Part shown: piece by piece, positions 46,691 to 55,687 of the stretch
Layout of the letters: every line of letters begins with the position of its first letter
Numbering within the stretch: the stretch's first letter is position 1
Origin: Promethearchaeota archaeon
GTDB lineage: Archaea; Asgardarchaeota; Lokiarchaeia; Sigynarchaeales; SOKP01
NCBI GenBank assembly: GCA_016839655.1
Contig: JAEOTW010000144.1
Coordinates: forward strand, 20,656-84,655
DNA length: 64,000 nt
Direction of reading: 5' to 3'
Notes under the pieces: model-generated
Told to the model about the DNA's origin: nothing
What the model saw: the letters and a program-made list of their open reading frames with translations, nothing else
Databases searched by the model: none
Translations under genes and position numbers: made by a program

Positions 46691-46705
46691 GAGCCGAATC
46701 GATTC
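46691..46705. promoter_or_regulatory. Candidate TetR operator site 1
   Basis: GAGCCGAATCGATTC matches the second site in 13 of 15 positions (consensus GAGYCGAATCGAYTC). It lies next to the AT-rich TATA region (46711-46724) of the minus-strand TetR gene. Its core CGAATCGATTCG is a perfect palindrome. Confidence 0.6.
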
Positions 46706-46754
46706 GATAACCTTAAATAATTTAAAAAATATTTTAATTATAAATAATTAATTC

Positions 46755-46769
46755 GAGTCGAATCGACTC
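46755..46769. promoter_or_regulatory. Candidate TetR operator site 2
   Basis: GAGTCGAATCGACTC is a perfect odd palindrome ending 9 nt before the methyltransferase ATG and directly after the TATA-like TTATAAATAA (46737-46746). Spacing to site 1 is 64 nt. Confidence 0.6.
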
Positions 46770-46778
46770 AGTTTTTAA

Positions 46779-47477
46779 ATGGTGATAAAAATATCTAAAC
46801 CTAAACGATTTACTACAACAATTTTATTAAGAAAGCTTATTGCAGTAGTTCTTATAATGTTAGTTTATTATAACCTAATGTTTTGGCTAATTCTTCCAGA
46901 AATACTTACCAATCCTATTACTCTAAATGCACTTGTTATATATTATATAGTAGGAGCTATAGATATCATGATACGTCCTATTCCAGAAAAAGTAAAAATT
47001 ACAACAGTAGAGAAAATGATTTCATTAATGGGTATCTTGCAACCATTTTTATTCATCCTTGCTTACATCGAGAATTTAAACTTCATTACACCATTTATTC
47101 CTTTTTGGAATAATCTAGTTGTTGCATATATAGGTATCGCTTTTTTGATAGTTGGAGGGATTATTATGATAATTAGCAGAATTCAACTTGGGAAATATGG
47201 AACTCCTGTAGTTCATACAGGAGAAGACCATAAATTGGTAACTAAAGGACTATATAAAATTGTACGCCATCCAATGTATTTTGGCGCAATTTTTATGATG
47301 TTAGCACCATATTTAGCTTTTAGATCCATATTTGTGTTAATTATAATGACGATAATGAATATCTTCTTAATGAAACTGCGAATACACATTGAAGAAGAAA
47401 CCTTGATAAGTACATTTGGTGATGAATATAGGAATTATATAAAGCGAACAAAAAAATTAATCCCATTAATATATTAG
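46779..47477 (+). CDS. Isoprenylcysteine carboxyl methyltransferase-like membrane protein
   Basis: A membrane protein of 232 aa with five or six helices. The C-terminal part carries the ICMT/PEMT signature: GKYGTPVVHTGEDHKLVTKG, YKIVRHPMYFG (the RHPxY SAM-binding motif) and IEEETLISTFGDEYRNY. In eukaryotes this family methylates prenylated C-terminal Cys of Ras-like GTPases; most prokaryotic members have other or unknown substrates. It is controlled by the divergent TetR gene through two palindromes (inferred). The start is ATG. A T-rich tract follows. Confidence 0.85.
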   Translation: MVIKISKPKRFTTTILLRKLIAVVLIMLVYYNLMFWLILPEILTNPITLNALVIYYIVGAIDIMIRPIPEKVKITTVEKMISLMGILQPFLFILAYIENLNFITPFIPFWNNLVVAYIGIAFLIVGGIIMIISRIQLGKYGTPVVHTGEDHKLVTKGLYKIVRHPMYFGAIFMMLAPYLAFRSIFVLIIMTIMNIFLMKLRIHIEEETLISTFGDEYRNYIKRTKKLIPLIY

Positions 47478-47486
47478 TACTACAAT

Positions 47487-47503
47487 TTCTTTTCTTTTTT
47501 TTT
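47487..47503 (+). terminator. T-rich terminator
   Basis: TTTCTTTTCTTTTTTTTTA lies 10-25 nt after the methyltransferase stop, matching archaeal T-tract terminators. A short ATGGG/CCCAT inverted repeat follows at 47514-47531. Confidence 0.35.
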
Positions 47504-47663
47504 ATATATATATATGGGTGTTTCTTCCCATTTAGTTATATATACGGATATCACGTAAAGATAAATTTCTAGCATATATTAATTAATTAAAATTAATATG
47601 CAACTAGCTATCTTTAAAATTGGTATAATTTAGTCGAGATTTGTTCGATATGTTTGGTGGAAA

Positions 47664-48968
47664 ATGATTACTGAAACTGAAATTACTGAGGATAATGTAA
47701 TTAAATACCTTATAGATAAGAGTAAAAGTAAATATGGTCTATTTTCTATTAATTATATTTTAATAAATTGCAAAATCAAAGAATTGTTAGAATTTATGGC
47801 CGATTATGGCTTAAATGCTCCTGATAAAGCATTTGTGAGTCGACTTGAATATATAAAACTTATTTTAGCGCATCTAACTAATATTTATACTTCAACGGAT
47901 TGGCAAAAAAGATTCGATAATCCTTTAGAATATTGTGGATATGCAGTAATCAATTCAAAAAGATTCAATAAATATCTATATAATTTAGATTTTATTGCGA
48001 AGCAAGATTTAATTGAGACTTTTGCAGACCATTGTGCTGATCTTGAAATAACAGTCCATAATACAACCTATGATTCTATAACACCTGAAATGGATATGTA
48101 TTTAACTATCAAAAAATCGAAAGTAAAGACTGCATCTGTTTTTGTAATGAATGGTGTCAATGTTAATGATAAATCTTATGCGGAAACAAAAAAATCTATA
48201 AAAGAGGCAGCTAAAGTCTCGAGTTGGAATATTTTTGTAACAACTCCTGTAGGTGTTCTTAAGATTGGTTTAAAAAATTTAATTTCTGATATGAATAATT
48301 TAAATTGTTGGTTATATGTAGTTGATCCATCACGGAAAATTGTTTTTGGTATAAATAAGGGAAGAAAGAATGATGAATTTGATCTTGAAATTCGGAATAG
48401 TTACCTCAAAAAACTTCCCAAAGAACCGATGAGGGCTCCTTCACAGGTTATAAAATTATCAGATTATTCTTTTGACGAACCTAACTCGTTTGACTCATAT
48501 AATTTTAGATTATTTGATATCTATAACGACTTAGAGCATAATAAATTAATGCTTAAGGAGGGAAACCAACCTAAATATTCGGAGATATTCAGAGATTTAA
48601 TAATAATGGAAAAAACTAGTGGAACTCCTTTAGTTAATTATGCTAGTGAAAGTTTCAAAGAACAGGCGTTAGTTTCTGGTTTTTTAGCAGCAATGGATTC
48701 ATTTGTAACTCAAATCGGAGGTTCAAAAATGGAAGAAATTAATTATAAAGGTTTATATGTACAAGCATCTTACGGTAAATCCATTGAAATTGTATGTTTT
48801 TTATTCAAGCCACCAGATTCAAGTTTTAAAGAGAGACTTAATTATCTTACAAACCTTTTTGAAAGACTTTATGAAGAAGAAATTGAACAATTCAAAAAAA
48901 CAGGGAATACTAATCTATTTGATGAAGATGAGATCCTTTCAATTATGAAAGATATCCTTGATATCTAA
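47664..48968 (+). CDS. Protein with C-terminal longin-like domain, 434 aa
   Basis: The N-terminal 300 residues are not recognised; they have a helical start, an AKQDLIETFADHC segment and a strand-rich middle (TASVFVMNGVNVND, CWLYVVDPSRKIVFGI). Residues 305-434 read IMEKTSGTPLVNYASESFKE, LVSGFLAAMDSFVTQIGG, then strands and two helices, a pattern I associate with Asgard longin/roadblock domains. Thus it may be a GTPase-linked platform protein. A TATA-like segment shared with the regulator promoter (TTTAAAATTGGTATA, 47622-47636) precedes it. The start is ATG. No close operon neighbours. Confidence 0.55.
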   Translation: MITETEITEDNVIKYLIDKSKSKYGLFSINYILINCKIKELLEFMADYGLNAPDKAFVSRLEYIKLILAHLTNIYTSTDWQKRFDNPLEYCGYAVINSKRFNKYLYNLDFIAKQDLIETFADHCADLEITVHNTTYDSITPEMDMYLTIKKSKVKTASVFVMNGVNVNDKSYAETKKSIKEAAKVSSWNIFVTTPVGVLKIGLKNLISDMNNLNCWLYVVDPSRKIVFGINKGRKNDEFDLEIRNSYLKKLPKEPMRAPSQVIKLSDYSFDEPNSFDSYNFRLFDIYNDLEHNKLMLKEGNQPKYSEIFRDLIIMEKTSGTPLVNYASESFKEQALVSGFLAAMDSFVTQIGGSKMEEINYKGLYVQASYGKSIEIVCFLFKPPDSSFKERLNYLTNLFERLYEEEIEQFKKTGNTNLFDEDEILSIMKDILDI

Positions 48969-49181
48969 TGTATCAATAAATTAAAAAAAATGAAATAAAT
49001 AATTACATCAGGAATTTATTGAAGATATCAAAACGAGAGTAATGACCACTAATATCTATGGGATTCTCTTGTTAATATAATTATTTCACATTATTTGAAA
49101 TTTACAAAAAATTTAAATTCTTGCGATACATATAATCTATTAAGAAATTTTCAAAATATATATAATAACTACTAAAGCATA

Positions 49182-50252
49182 TTGACAGTTGAAAAAGAAA
49201 CCGATACTAATAGCCACCTTTTTAGTGATAAACTACGAAAATATAAGGACAAGCTTATAGAATTTCTTTTGGATATTGCTGCAGGCAAGCGAGTTAATCC
49301 GAAAATTTCCACAATTACTTCTTTTATATTAATTCATGGAAAATTAACTCAAAAAGAGTTAAAAGAGTTAACAGGATTCTCAATGGGTTCAATTTCTACT
49401 TTTTTAACAGTAATGACAGGTACAGGAGCCATTAAAAAAGAAAGAATTCCACATACTCATACATATTTGTATTCATTTTCAGGAAAAATTGAAGATCTAA
49501 CAACTAAGGGAATCGAGATTGCGTTAAGTAGTTTTATTTCTTTTGAAAGCTATTTAAAAAATAAAGTGAAAGAATTAGATAAATTATTTTCCCAATCCAA
49601 AAAAGGTGCAGAACATCTTTCACAAAGAATTGAAGAATTACTTGAATGTTTTGAAATTTATAAGGTTTTATTTCCAGTTATGGATGATATTTCTGAAAAA
49701 TTTCAAGAAGAAAATTACTTAAAACAGGTCACTCTCACAAAGAGGGGTCTCACAGAAGAAAGAAATATATCATTTGATGAAGAAGTCTATTTAATTGAGG
49801 ATGATTTGTTGAATCAACTTACAGCTTCACCTATGTTTGCAAGTCGAGATCAAATGTTTATTAGGATTCTTGGGTACTTTATTACGAGAAAATATCTTAC
49901 TCAAAAAACATTGCAAAGGGTTACAGGTTTATCTGCCGGGAAAATTTCTGAAGAGGTAAATCTACTTTTAGAAAATCGATTAATTGAAAAAGTAGATGTC
50001 TCAGAGAAGGGTAAAATTACATATGGAGCAGAATCTGCAGGGATAATTCTCTTAAAGTTTTCAAGAGCTATTATGTACAGAATGGCTAAGTGGGATAAAG
50101 ACCTAAAAAATATAAGTTTGGAATTAGAAGATAATCGAAAAGATTTAGAAAATCTAACCGGATATTCAAGACTTCAAAAAATTTTTGAGTTTCTTCTTAA
50201 ATCAATTTTAAGATATAATAGATTCATTGAACTGCTTGATAAAATCCTTTAG
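49182..50252 (+). CDS. Fused double winged-helix regulator
   Basis: A 356-residue protein with two wHTH domains: LIHGKLTQKELKELTGFSMG (residues 45-80) and RKYLTQKTLQRVTGLSAGKI (about 245-270), each followed by a helical arm. The first half aligns with the regulator at 42764 and the second with the one at 43278, so this is the fused form of that pair. Fusion implies that the two halves act together as one dimer-like unit on DNA. Start TTG 49182; a TATATATA box at 49157-49164 lies about 22 nt upstream. No target gene is obvious; the neighbour is a convergent radical SAM gene. Confidence 0.8.
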   Translation: MTVEKETDTNSHLFSDKLRKYKDKLIEFLLDIAAGKRVNPKISTITSFILIHGKLTQKELKELTGFSMGSISTFLTVMTGTGAIKKERIPHTHTYLYSFSGKIEDLTTKGIEIALSSFISFESYLKNKVKELDKLFSQSKKGAEHLSQRIEELLECFEIYKVLFPVMDDISEKFQEENYLKQVTLTKRGLTEERNISFDEEVYLIEDDLLNQLTASPMFASRDQMFIRILGYFITRKYLTQKTLQRVTGLSAGKISEEVNLLLENRLIEKVDVSEKGKITYGAESAGIILLKFSRAIMYRMAKWDKDLKNISLELEDNRKDLENLTGYSRLQKIFEFLLKSILRYNRFIELLDKIL

Positions 50253-50289
50253 GAATAAAAATATTTTATATCACTGCATCAATAAAATC

Positions 50290-51216
50290 TCACATACGAG
50301 ATAAGTTCCTTCGACGCAAATTCTGTATTCTAGGGGTGTTAATTAGGGAATCCAGCAATTCAATTATATTTTCTCTGTCTTCATTTATATTATTTGTCTC
50401 TATATCAATATAGTTACTCACGTGGTCATTAAACATTTGAGATGTAACATTTTCCGCTAAGTTGGTTATAATTTCTCTCTCTTCTATTAAAGTTTCAACT
50501 GGAGTTAATAACTTAAAATCCCCATTTTTCCATTCATCCCATAACTCCGAAAATGGAACAATGTTCAATGTTCTAAATCTAAAGATTGTGGGATTTATCT
50601 CAGATAATACTCTTGCTGTTTCTTTTACATGTTCTTCTGAATATCTTTTTCCTCCTAGACCTAAAACTACATACAAACTCAATTTTATTCCAGCATTCAG
50701 AATCTTTTTCCCAGCTTTGATCATTGATTCTGCATTTGTGCCTTTTCTCATTAATCGTAAGATTTTGCTACTACCACTTTCTAATCCCATATAGACAATA
50801 TTTAACCCTGCTTTAGCTAATTCTTTCATTTCTTCATCAGATTTTCTTAGAATATCTAAGGCTTTAGCATAACAACTTACTCTTGGGACATTTCTTAATT
50901 TAAATCGAACATATTTTATTATTTCTACTAAGTAATCTGTTGGAGCTGATGTTGGATTACCCCCTGCTAAAAAAACTGGAAAACCATGATAATTATTTTC
51001 AGCATAATAATCGATATCCTTTTTAACATCTTCTATTGGTCGAATAGCATAATCTTGAACAAATCCATACATTCCAGAATAGGTCCCGCAAAAACGGCAG
51101 CCTCCGGTCAATGTATTCCACGAACACCCCCCAGTAACTGGAATTAAAACAGACATAGAAGCCCCTTCTACCGGAGGCCTTATTACTATTTGACTAGGGG
51201 GTACTTTTGGCAACAT
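50290..51216 (-). CDS. Radical SAM enzyme with expanded cysteine motif
   Basis: A 308-residue radical SAM protein. The iron-sulfur motif is C31-x8-C40-x2-C43 rather than the usual C-x3-C-x2-C, with an extra TLTGG segment. Other barrel features are normal: AGGNPTSAPTDYL, GLESGSSKILRLMRKGTN, and a C-terminal region. It is homologous to the enzyme at 59266, which has canonical spacing. Substrate unknown; relatives act in tRNA, cofactor or lipid chemistry. The start is ATG. It converges on the fused-regulator gene. Confidence 0.8.
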   Translation of the reverse strand: MLPKVPPSQIVIRPPVEGASMSVLIPVTGGCSWNTLTGGCRFCGTYSGMYGFVQDYAIRPIEDVKKDIDYYAENNYHGFPVFLAGGNPTSAPTDYLVEIIKYVRFKLRNVPRVSCYAKALDILRKSDEEMKELAKAGLNIVYMGLESGSSKILRLMRKGTNAESMIKAGKKILNAGIKLSLYVVLGLGGKRYSEEHVKETARVLSEINPTIFRFRTLNIVPFSELWDEWKNGDFKLLTPVETLIEEREIITNLAENVTSQMFNDHVSNYIDIETNNINEDRENIIELLDSLINTPRIQNLRRRNLSRM

Positions 51217-51446
51217 CAGGCTAAATATGAAGATTAACTTAAATTATAGTTATTTATCTTTATACACTTTATTTGAATCAATATAGCTTTTTAGATATTA
51301 CTATTATAAATACTAATAACGATTCGAGGAAACTATTTAAGGTGTTATATATTCAATTTATTAACATTAGAGAATATATCATTCCAATAAATATAACCTG
51401 AAAATATTTAAGATATTTTTATTAGCATTAAGGAATCTACTAAAAA

Positions 51447-52043
51447 ATGAGTTATAATCGAAAAGATATATTATTTAGCTTTAAAATTGTGATATGTGGT
51501 GCTAGTTCAGTAGGTAAGACATCTCTTTTTAATCGTTATTGTTTTAACTCATTTAGTTTTGATAGTTCTCCAACGATTGGGATAAATTTTCATTCTGTTT
51601 ATTTGAAAATCAATTTTACAAAAGAGATAAATCCACAGAAGGAAAACTATGTAGTGAATTCTATTTTTGATTTTGGAGGACAAGAAAGGTTTGCTCCATT
51701 AATCCCAAAATTTATAGAAGGCGCTAATGGAGCCTTATTGGTATTTAATTCAGTGAATTTTCCTTCTTTTGACCAATTAGATTTTTGGTATGATAATATT
51801 ATTGAAAATGCTATAGACTCAAAAATTCCAATAGTATTGGTCGCAAATAAAAGCGATTTAATAGAGAAAACTCCAGAATCAGAAATTATTAACGATAAAC
51901 TAATTTTTGAATATTTAGAAAAAAGAAAATTAGATGGATTTGCACGAACTTCTGCTTTAGAAAATTATAATGTTTTAGAAGTGTTTAAAGAATTAAATAA
52001 TAAAATGTTAGAAAAACAGCATATTCCATTTGTTGTAGCATAA
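51447..52043 (+). CDS. Rab/Ras-type small GTPase
   Basis: A 198-residue small GTPase. G1 is GASSVGKTS (18-26), switch I Thr in SPTIG, G3 DFGGQERF with the catalytic Gln, G4 NKSDL and G5 TSAL. The insertion between strand 2 and 3 (KINFTKEINPQKENYVVNSI) is longer than in Rab. The C terminus lacks Cys, so it is not prenylated like Rab, though other anchors are possible. The start is ATG. It converges with the prenyl diphosphate synthase gene, 17 nt apart. Effector genes are not adjacent. Confidence 0.93.
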   Translation: MSYNRKDILFSFKIVICGASSVGKTSLFNRYCFNSFSFDSSPTIGINFHSVYLKINFTKEINPQKENYVVNSIFDFGGQERFAPLIPKFIEGANGALLVFNSVNFPSFDQLDFWYDNIIENAIDSKIPIVLVANKSDLIEKTPESEIINDKLIFEYLEKRKLDGFARTSALENYNVLEVFKELNNKMLEKQHIPFVVA

Positions 52044-52060
52044 CTAATAAATGTATAATA

Positions 52061-53134
52061 TTAAAATTCTCTCAAATGGACAAAATCTGAGAAAATTTTA
52101 AAAAAGACTTTCTGTTTCTTATTTAAATCAGGATAAATATCTCTTAAATAGCTTCGAGCTTGTTCTGCTAAGTTTTTAGCCAGGTGTTCAGCGATTCGCA
52201 AAGTGTTAGTATCTGAAAAAATCTTTACTACTGTATCAACGTCATTATTAGAAATTTTTGATTTATTATAAATCTCCGAAATTATTTTTGATTCATCTGG
52301 ACCCGCATTTTGGATACATAAAATATAAGGCAATTTCTTCTGTTTACTTTTAATATCGCTTTTTAAGTCAATAATATCATCTCGAATTGCGTGAGCTTGA
52401 CCAATCCGTAACATAGCTTCACTTAGAGGATTGATTTGATAGTGAAGATTGCCTTTAGCTAAAATAGCTCCAATCTTAGTAGATTTTTCAAATATTCTTG
52501 CTTTTTGAAATTCTGCTATATTCAAATACTGTTCTAATGTCATAGTAATATTATTATAATTCATGTATTCTTCTACTAATTGACCTTTCATTAAGTAATC
52601 CATTGCTTCTGTATATTCATTAATCGCAAATAATTTTAAATTATCTGGGAATTTTGACGATTTTAATATATCTAAACCTAAAAGATATCCTTGTGTACCT
52701 CCTAATATTGACATATCTCTACCATATAGTTTAATTAATTCATCTTTATTAGGAAGTTCTAAATCCTTATATACATGATTCATTTCATTTTTTAATTGGA
52801 CATGAAATGTGGGTTTCCCTCTTCTTATTACGTCATCATCTAAAAGATCATCATGTATTAAATGACCACTATGCAATAATTCGACTGATATAGAAACTTC
52901 ATATATCTGTTCTATTTGATCTTCTAAATACATGGGGTTAACAATGCCTGCAAAACCAGCAATTAATAATATAGGGTGGATTCTTTTCGCTCTTTCATTA
53001 AGAATGAACTCTTCTAATTGATTAATAAAATCATTTAGAAGTATATCTTTTTCTTTCTTATGTAGATTAGTAAAGTAACTTTCCAATTGCTTATCTACAA
53101 GTGTTTTTTCTGTTTTAAAGAATTCATCGATCAT
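52061..53134 (-). CDS. Polyprenyl diphosphate synthase (E-type)
   Basis: Makes long isoprenoid chains, for example geranylgeranyl diphosphate for archaeal ether lipids. Both Asp-rich motifs are visible: FARM HDDLLDD (Asp95, Asp96, Asp99) followed by RRGKPTFH, and SARM DDIIDL near residue 258. The central GQ motif region reads MKGQLVEEY. Length 357 aa is slightly long. The start is ATG. Exact chain length cannot be read here. Its position next to a small GTPase may be chance. Confidence 0.88.
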   Translation of the reverse strand: MIDEFFKTEKTLVDKQLESYFTNLHKKEKDILLNDFINQLEEFILNERAKRIHPILLIAGFAGIVNPMYLEDQIEQIYEVSISVELLHSGHLIHDDLLDDDVIRRGKPTFHVQLKNEMNHVYKDLELPNKDELIKLYGRDMSILGGTQGYLLGLDILKSSKFPDNLKLFAINEYTEAMDYLMKGQLVEEYMNYNNITMTLEQYLNIAEFQKARIFEKSTKIGAILAKGNLHYQINPLSEAMLRIGQAHAIRDDIIDLKSDIKSKQKKLPYILCIQNAGPDESKIISEIYNKSKISNNDVDTVVKIFSDTNTLRIAEHLAKNLAEQARSYLRDIYPDLNKKQKVFFKIFSDFVHLREF

Positions 53135-53253
53135 GATAAAATGTAAATTTGCTTTAGTTCAGCTAATGCAATAATATTAATATAAAACATTTAATAATTT
53201 AATTTTATTATATATCAAACTTAAAAATTCCATTAAATTAGAGTGTCTTAAAA

Positions 53254-53766
53254 ATGAAAATAGCAGTAATTTCTGATTCCCACGACCATAAAAATAACAT
53301 CTTGAACGCAGTTTCTGTTATAAATGAAAGAGATGTTGATGCTCTTGTACATTGTGGAGATTATGTTGCACCTTTTGTTAGGAGATGGTTTAATGAATTA
53401 AATGATTCAATAAAAAAGAATTTTTTTGGAGTCTTTGGGAATAACGATGGAGAAATAACTTTTCTAAGAGAAAACTTAGGGCAAATATGTGAATTTCCTC
53501 AAAATGGGAAGGAATTAATTTTAGAATTAGGAGGTAAGAGAATATTTGTATCTCATATGCCCAAGGAAAAAACTATAGAAGCTTTAGGGAAATCTGGTGA
53601 TTTTGATATAATTTTGACAGGTCATACGCATTATTTTTCAAATAAAAAACTAGATAATGGGACTTTAGTGATTAATCCAGGTGAAGTTTGTGGATATTTA
53701 ACGGGTAAAGCTACTTTTGCTATTATTGATACAGAAAAGATGGAATCTGAAATAATTGAATTGTAG
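53254..53766 (+). CDS. YfcE/MJ0936-type metallophosphodiesterase
   Basis: A 170-residue calcineurin-like phosphoesterase. The metal-binding motifs occur in order: DSHDH (residues 7-11), HCGDY, GNNDGE, SHMP and GHTHYFSN. It matches small archaeal phosphodiesterases that cleave phosphodiesters with Mn or Ni. The start is ATG. A long T run follows the stop (about 53777-53785). It is divergent from the prenyl synthase gene with 119 nt between. Confidence 0.92.
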   Translation: MKIAVISDSHDHKNNILNAVSVINERDVDALVHCGDYVAPFVRRWFNELNDSIKKNFFGVFGNNDGEITFLRENLGQICEFPQNGKELILELGGKRIFVSHMPKEKTIEALGKSGDFDIILTGHTHYFSNKKLDNGTLVINPGEVCGYLTGKATFAIIDTEKMESEIIEL

Positions 53767-53776
53767 GAATCATACT

Positions 53777-53802
53777 TTTTTTTTATTATTTATTTAGAAC
53801 TA
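53777..53802 (+). terminator. T-rich terminator
   Basis: A run of at least eight T and further T-rich sequence after the phosphodiesterase stop. Confidence 0.35.
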
Positions 53803-53895
53803 CTTCTCAAAAAAATAAGTTTTAGCAAAGATCAAATCCTTTATGATTTCAAGCTTTTTACTTATACTTTTATGTTATCTATTTTTTTAAATATT

Positions 53896-55110
53896 ATGTC
53901 ATTACCTTTAGAAGGAATAGTAATACTTGATCTGACAAGAATGCTACCCGGACCTTTTTGTTCCATGATTCTCTCAGATCTTGGTGCCTACGTTATTAAA
54001 GTAGAAGATCCTCGTTATTTTTATGGTCACCCCCCCCCATTCTTTCAAAAGGGAAGATACCGTGAAAGTGCGTTCAATTCAATACTTAATAGAAATAAAA
54101 AGTCAATTACACTTAATTTAAAAAAGGAAAAAGCTCTTTCAATTTTTTATAAATTGGTTAAAAGAGCAGATGTAGTTCTTGACTCTTATCGGCCTAAGGT
54201 TACAAATAAATTAAAAATTGATTACAATACATTAGCTGAAATAAATCCATCAATCATCTGTTGTTCATTAACTGGTTATGGTCAATATGGTCCATATGAG
54301 CAAATAGCCGGCCATGATCTTAACTACATTGGAATATGTGGCATTTTAGATTTAAATAAAGAAAGAAAATTTTATGATGGCAAGAACCAAAAAAGAAAAC
54401 CAATAAACCCGGGGGTTCAAGTGGCGGATATTGGGGGCGGATTAGTTTCAGCTATAGGGATATTAGGTGCAATAATTGAAAGAGACAAAAACCCGGAAAG
54501 AAAGGGACAATACATAGATATTTCAATGACTGATTCTGTTTTTTCTTTTATGCCGCTTGTAGCAGCTTATCATTTTTCAAAAGATCTAAATGATGGAGTA
54601 GAAACACAAAACCCTTTACATGGAGATTTTCCTTTTTATAATGTGTATAAAACAAAAGATGATAAATTTTTATCTGTAGGGATTGTTGAAGTTAAGTTCT
54701 GGCGAGTTATGTGTGAAACTCTAGGCCGTGAGGATTTAATTTTAAAACAATTCGCCCAAGGAGAAGAAAGAGAAGAAGTTTTTATTGAGTTACAAAAAGA
54801 ATTTTCGAAAAAAACTCAAAAAGAATGGAATGATATTTTTAAAAGATTAGATGCATGTATCATGCCTGTGAAATCCTTTGCTGAGGCAAGTGAAGACCCT
54901 CAGATTAAGGCACGAAATATGGTTATCGAAATGGATCATCCGAAATTTGGGAAAATTAAAAATATTGCATCACCCATAAAATATTCACGAACACCATTAA
55001 AGGTAAGAGAGCTTGCTCCTAAAGTTGGTCAAAACACAAAGATGATCCTTACTAACTTAGGCTACTCTGATGAAGATATCAGGGATTTCAGAAAAAAAGG
55101 GATTATTTAA
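53896..55110 (+). CDS. Class III (CaiB/BaiF) CoA transferase
   Basis: Transfers CoA between carboxylic acids, or racemises acyl-CoAs in some members. MSLPLEGIVILDLTRMLPGPFCSM is the standard N terminus, so ATG 53896 is preferred to ATG 53872. ADVVLDSYRP, the nearby NPSIICCSLTGYG strand, GQYIDISMTD with the catalytic Asp (about residue 212), and the C-terminal PVKSFAEASEDPQIKARNMV are conserved. Length about 404 aa is normal. No partner dehydratase or synthetase gene is close. It converges with a small membrane protein gene. Confidence 0.9.
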   Translation: MSLPLEGIVILDLTRMLPGPFCSMILSDLGAYVIKVEDPRYFYGHPPPFFQKGRYRESAFNSILNRNKKSITLNLKKEKALSIFYKLVKRADVVLDSYRPKVTNKLKIDYNTLAEINPSIICCSLTGYGQYGPYEQIAGHDLNYIGICGILDLNKERKFYDGKNQKRKPINPGVQVADIGGGLVSAIGILGAIIERDKNPERKGQYIDISMTDSVFSFMPLVAAYHFSKDLNDGVETQNPLHGDFPFYNVYKTKDDKFLSVGIVEVKFWRVMCETLGREDLILKQFAQGEEREEVFIELQKEFSKKTQKEWNDIFKRLDACIMPVKSFAEASEDPQIKARNMVIEMDHPKFGKIKNIASPIKYSRTPLKVRELAPKVGQNTKMILTNLGYSDEDIRDFRKKGII

Positions 55111-55117
55111 GCGTTTT

Positions 55118-55519
55118 TTATAATATCTGGAGCTCAATAATTAAGATTAATGATGTGATTATAAGAGATATAAATGTAAAAACTAATAAAGTAATAAACA
55201 TAGGCCAATCCTTTAATTGCCCATAAAAACCTGCTGCGTTTATTGTAGAATAGATAGCCATCCCTATAGCAATAAAAAATACTGCTATTCCCCAAAACTG
55301 GTTCAATAATAATCCTACTCCTCCAATTATTAGCATTATAGATGTAAGAAATTCGGCTATTAAATGAAATAAAATCTGTGTCGGTTTAGTATTCAATTCA
55401 GGTACTTCCTTCTTGAATAATAACATTAACCACATACATAACATTGCTATTCCTATTATAATAATATAAATGGAAGCGATTAATTCAATAATTTTTTTTC
55501 CCACCTTCAAATTTTTCAA
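55118..55519 (-). CDS. Four-helix membrane protein, 133 aa
   Basis: Hydrophobic helices at about 10-32, 45-70, 72-92 and 105-132 with basic N terminus and Glu/Lys-rich loops. It resembles small DoxX/DUF-type integral proteins but no motif identifies it. Starts at TTG 55517-55519. It ends 7 nt from the convergent CoA transferase stop. Confidence 0.55.
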   Translation of the reverse strand: MKNLKVGKKIIELIASIYIIIIGIAMLCMWLMLLFKKEVPELNTKPTQILFHLIAEFLTSIMLIIGGVGLLLNQFWGIAVFFIAIGMAIYSTINAAGFYGQLKDWPMFITLLVFTFISLIITSLILIIELQIL

Positions 55520-55687
55520 TAAATTAGATTAATTAATCATTTTGTTTACTTAAGTTATCTTTAAGCTGTATTGATTAAATAATTATCCTCATCTAAAATT
55601 CTTACAATATTATAAATTTATCCTTAACCTTTAAAGATATTTGAAAATTAATGATTATAATTGAAATAAGCAACTTATGATATAAAC

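Noticed and set aside
47514..47531. ATGGG/CCCAT inverted repeat as a regulatory hairpin
   Set aside because: Only 5 bp after a T tract; too short to support a separate feature.
54030..54040. Run of C residues suspected as a frameshift or artefact
   Set aside because: It lies in the CoA transferase frame as a Pro-rich HPPPFF segment and the frame continues correctly.
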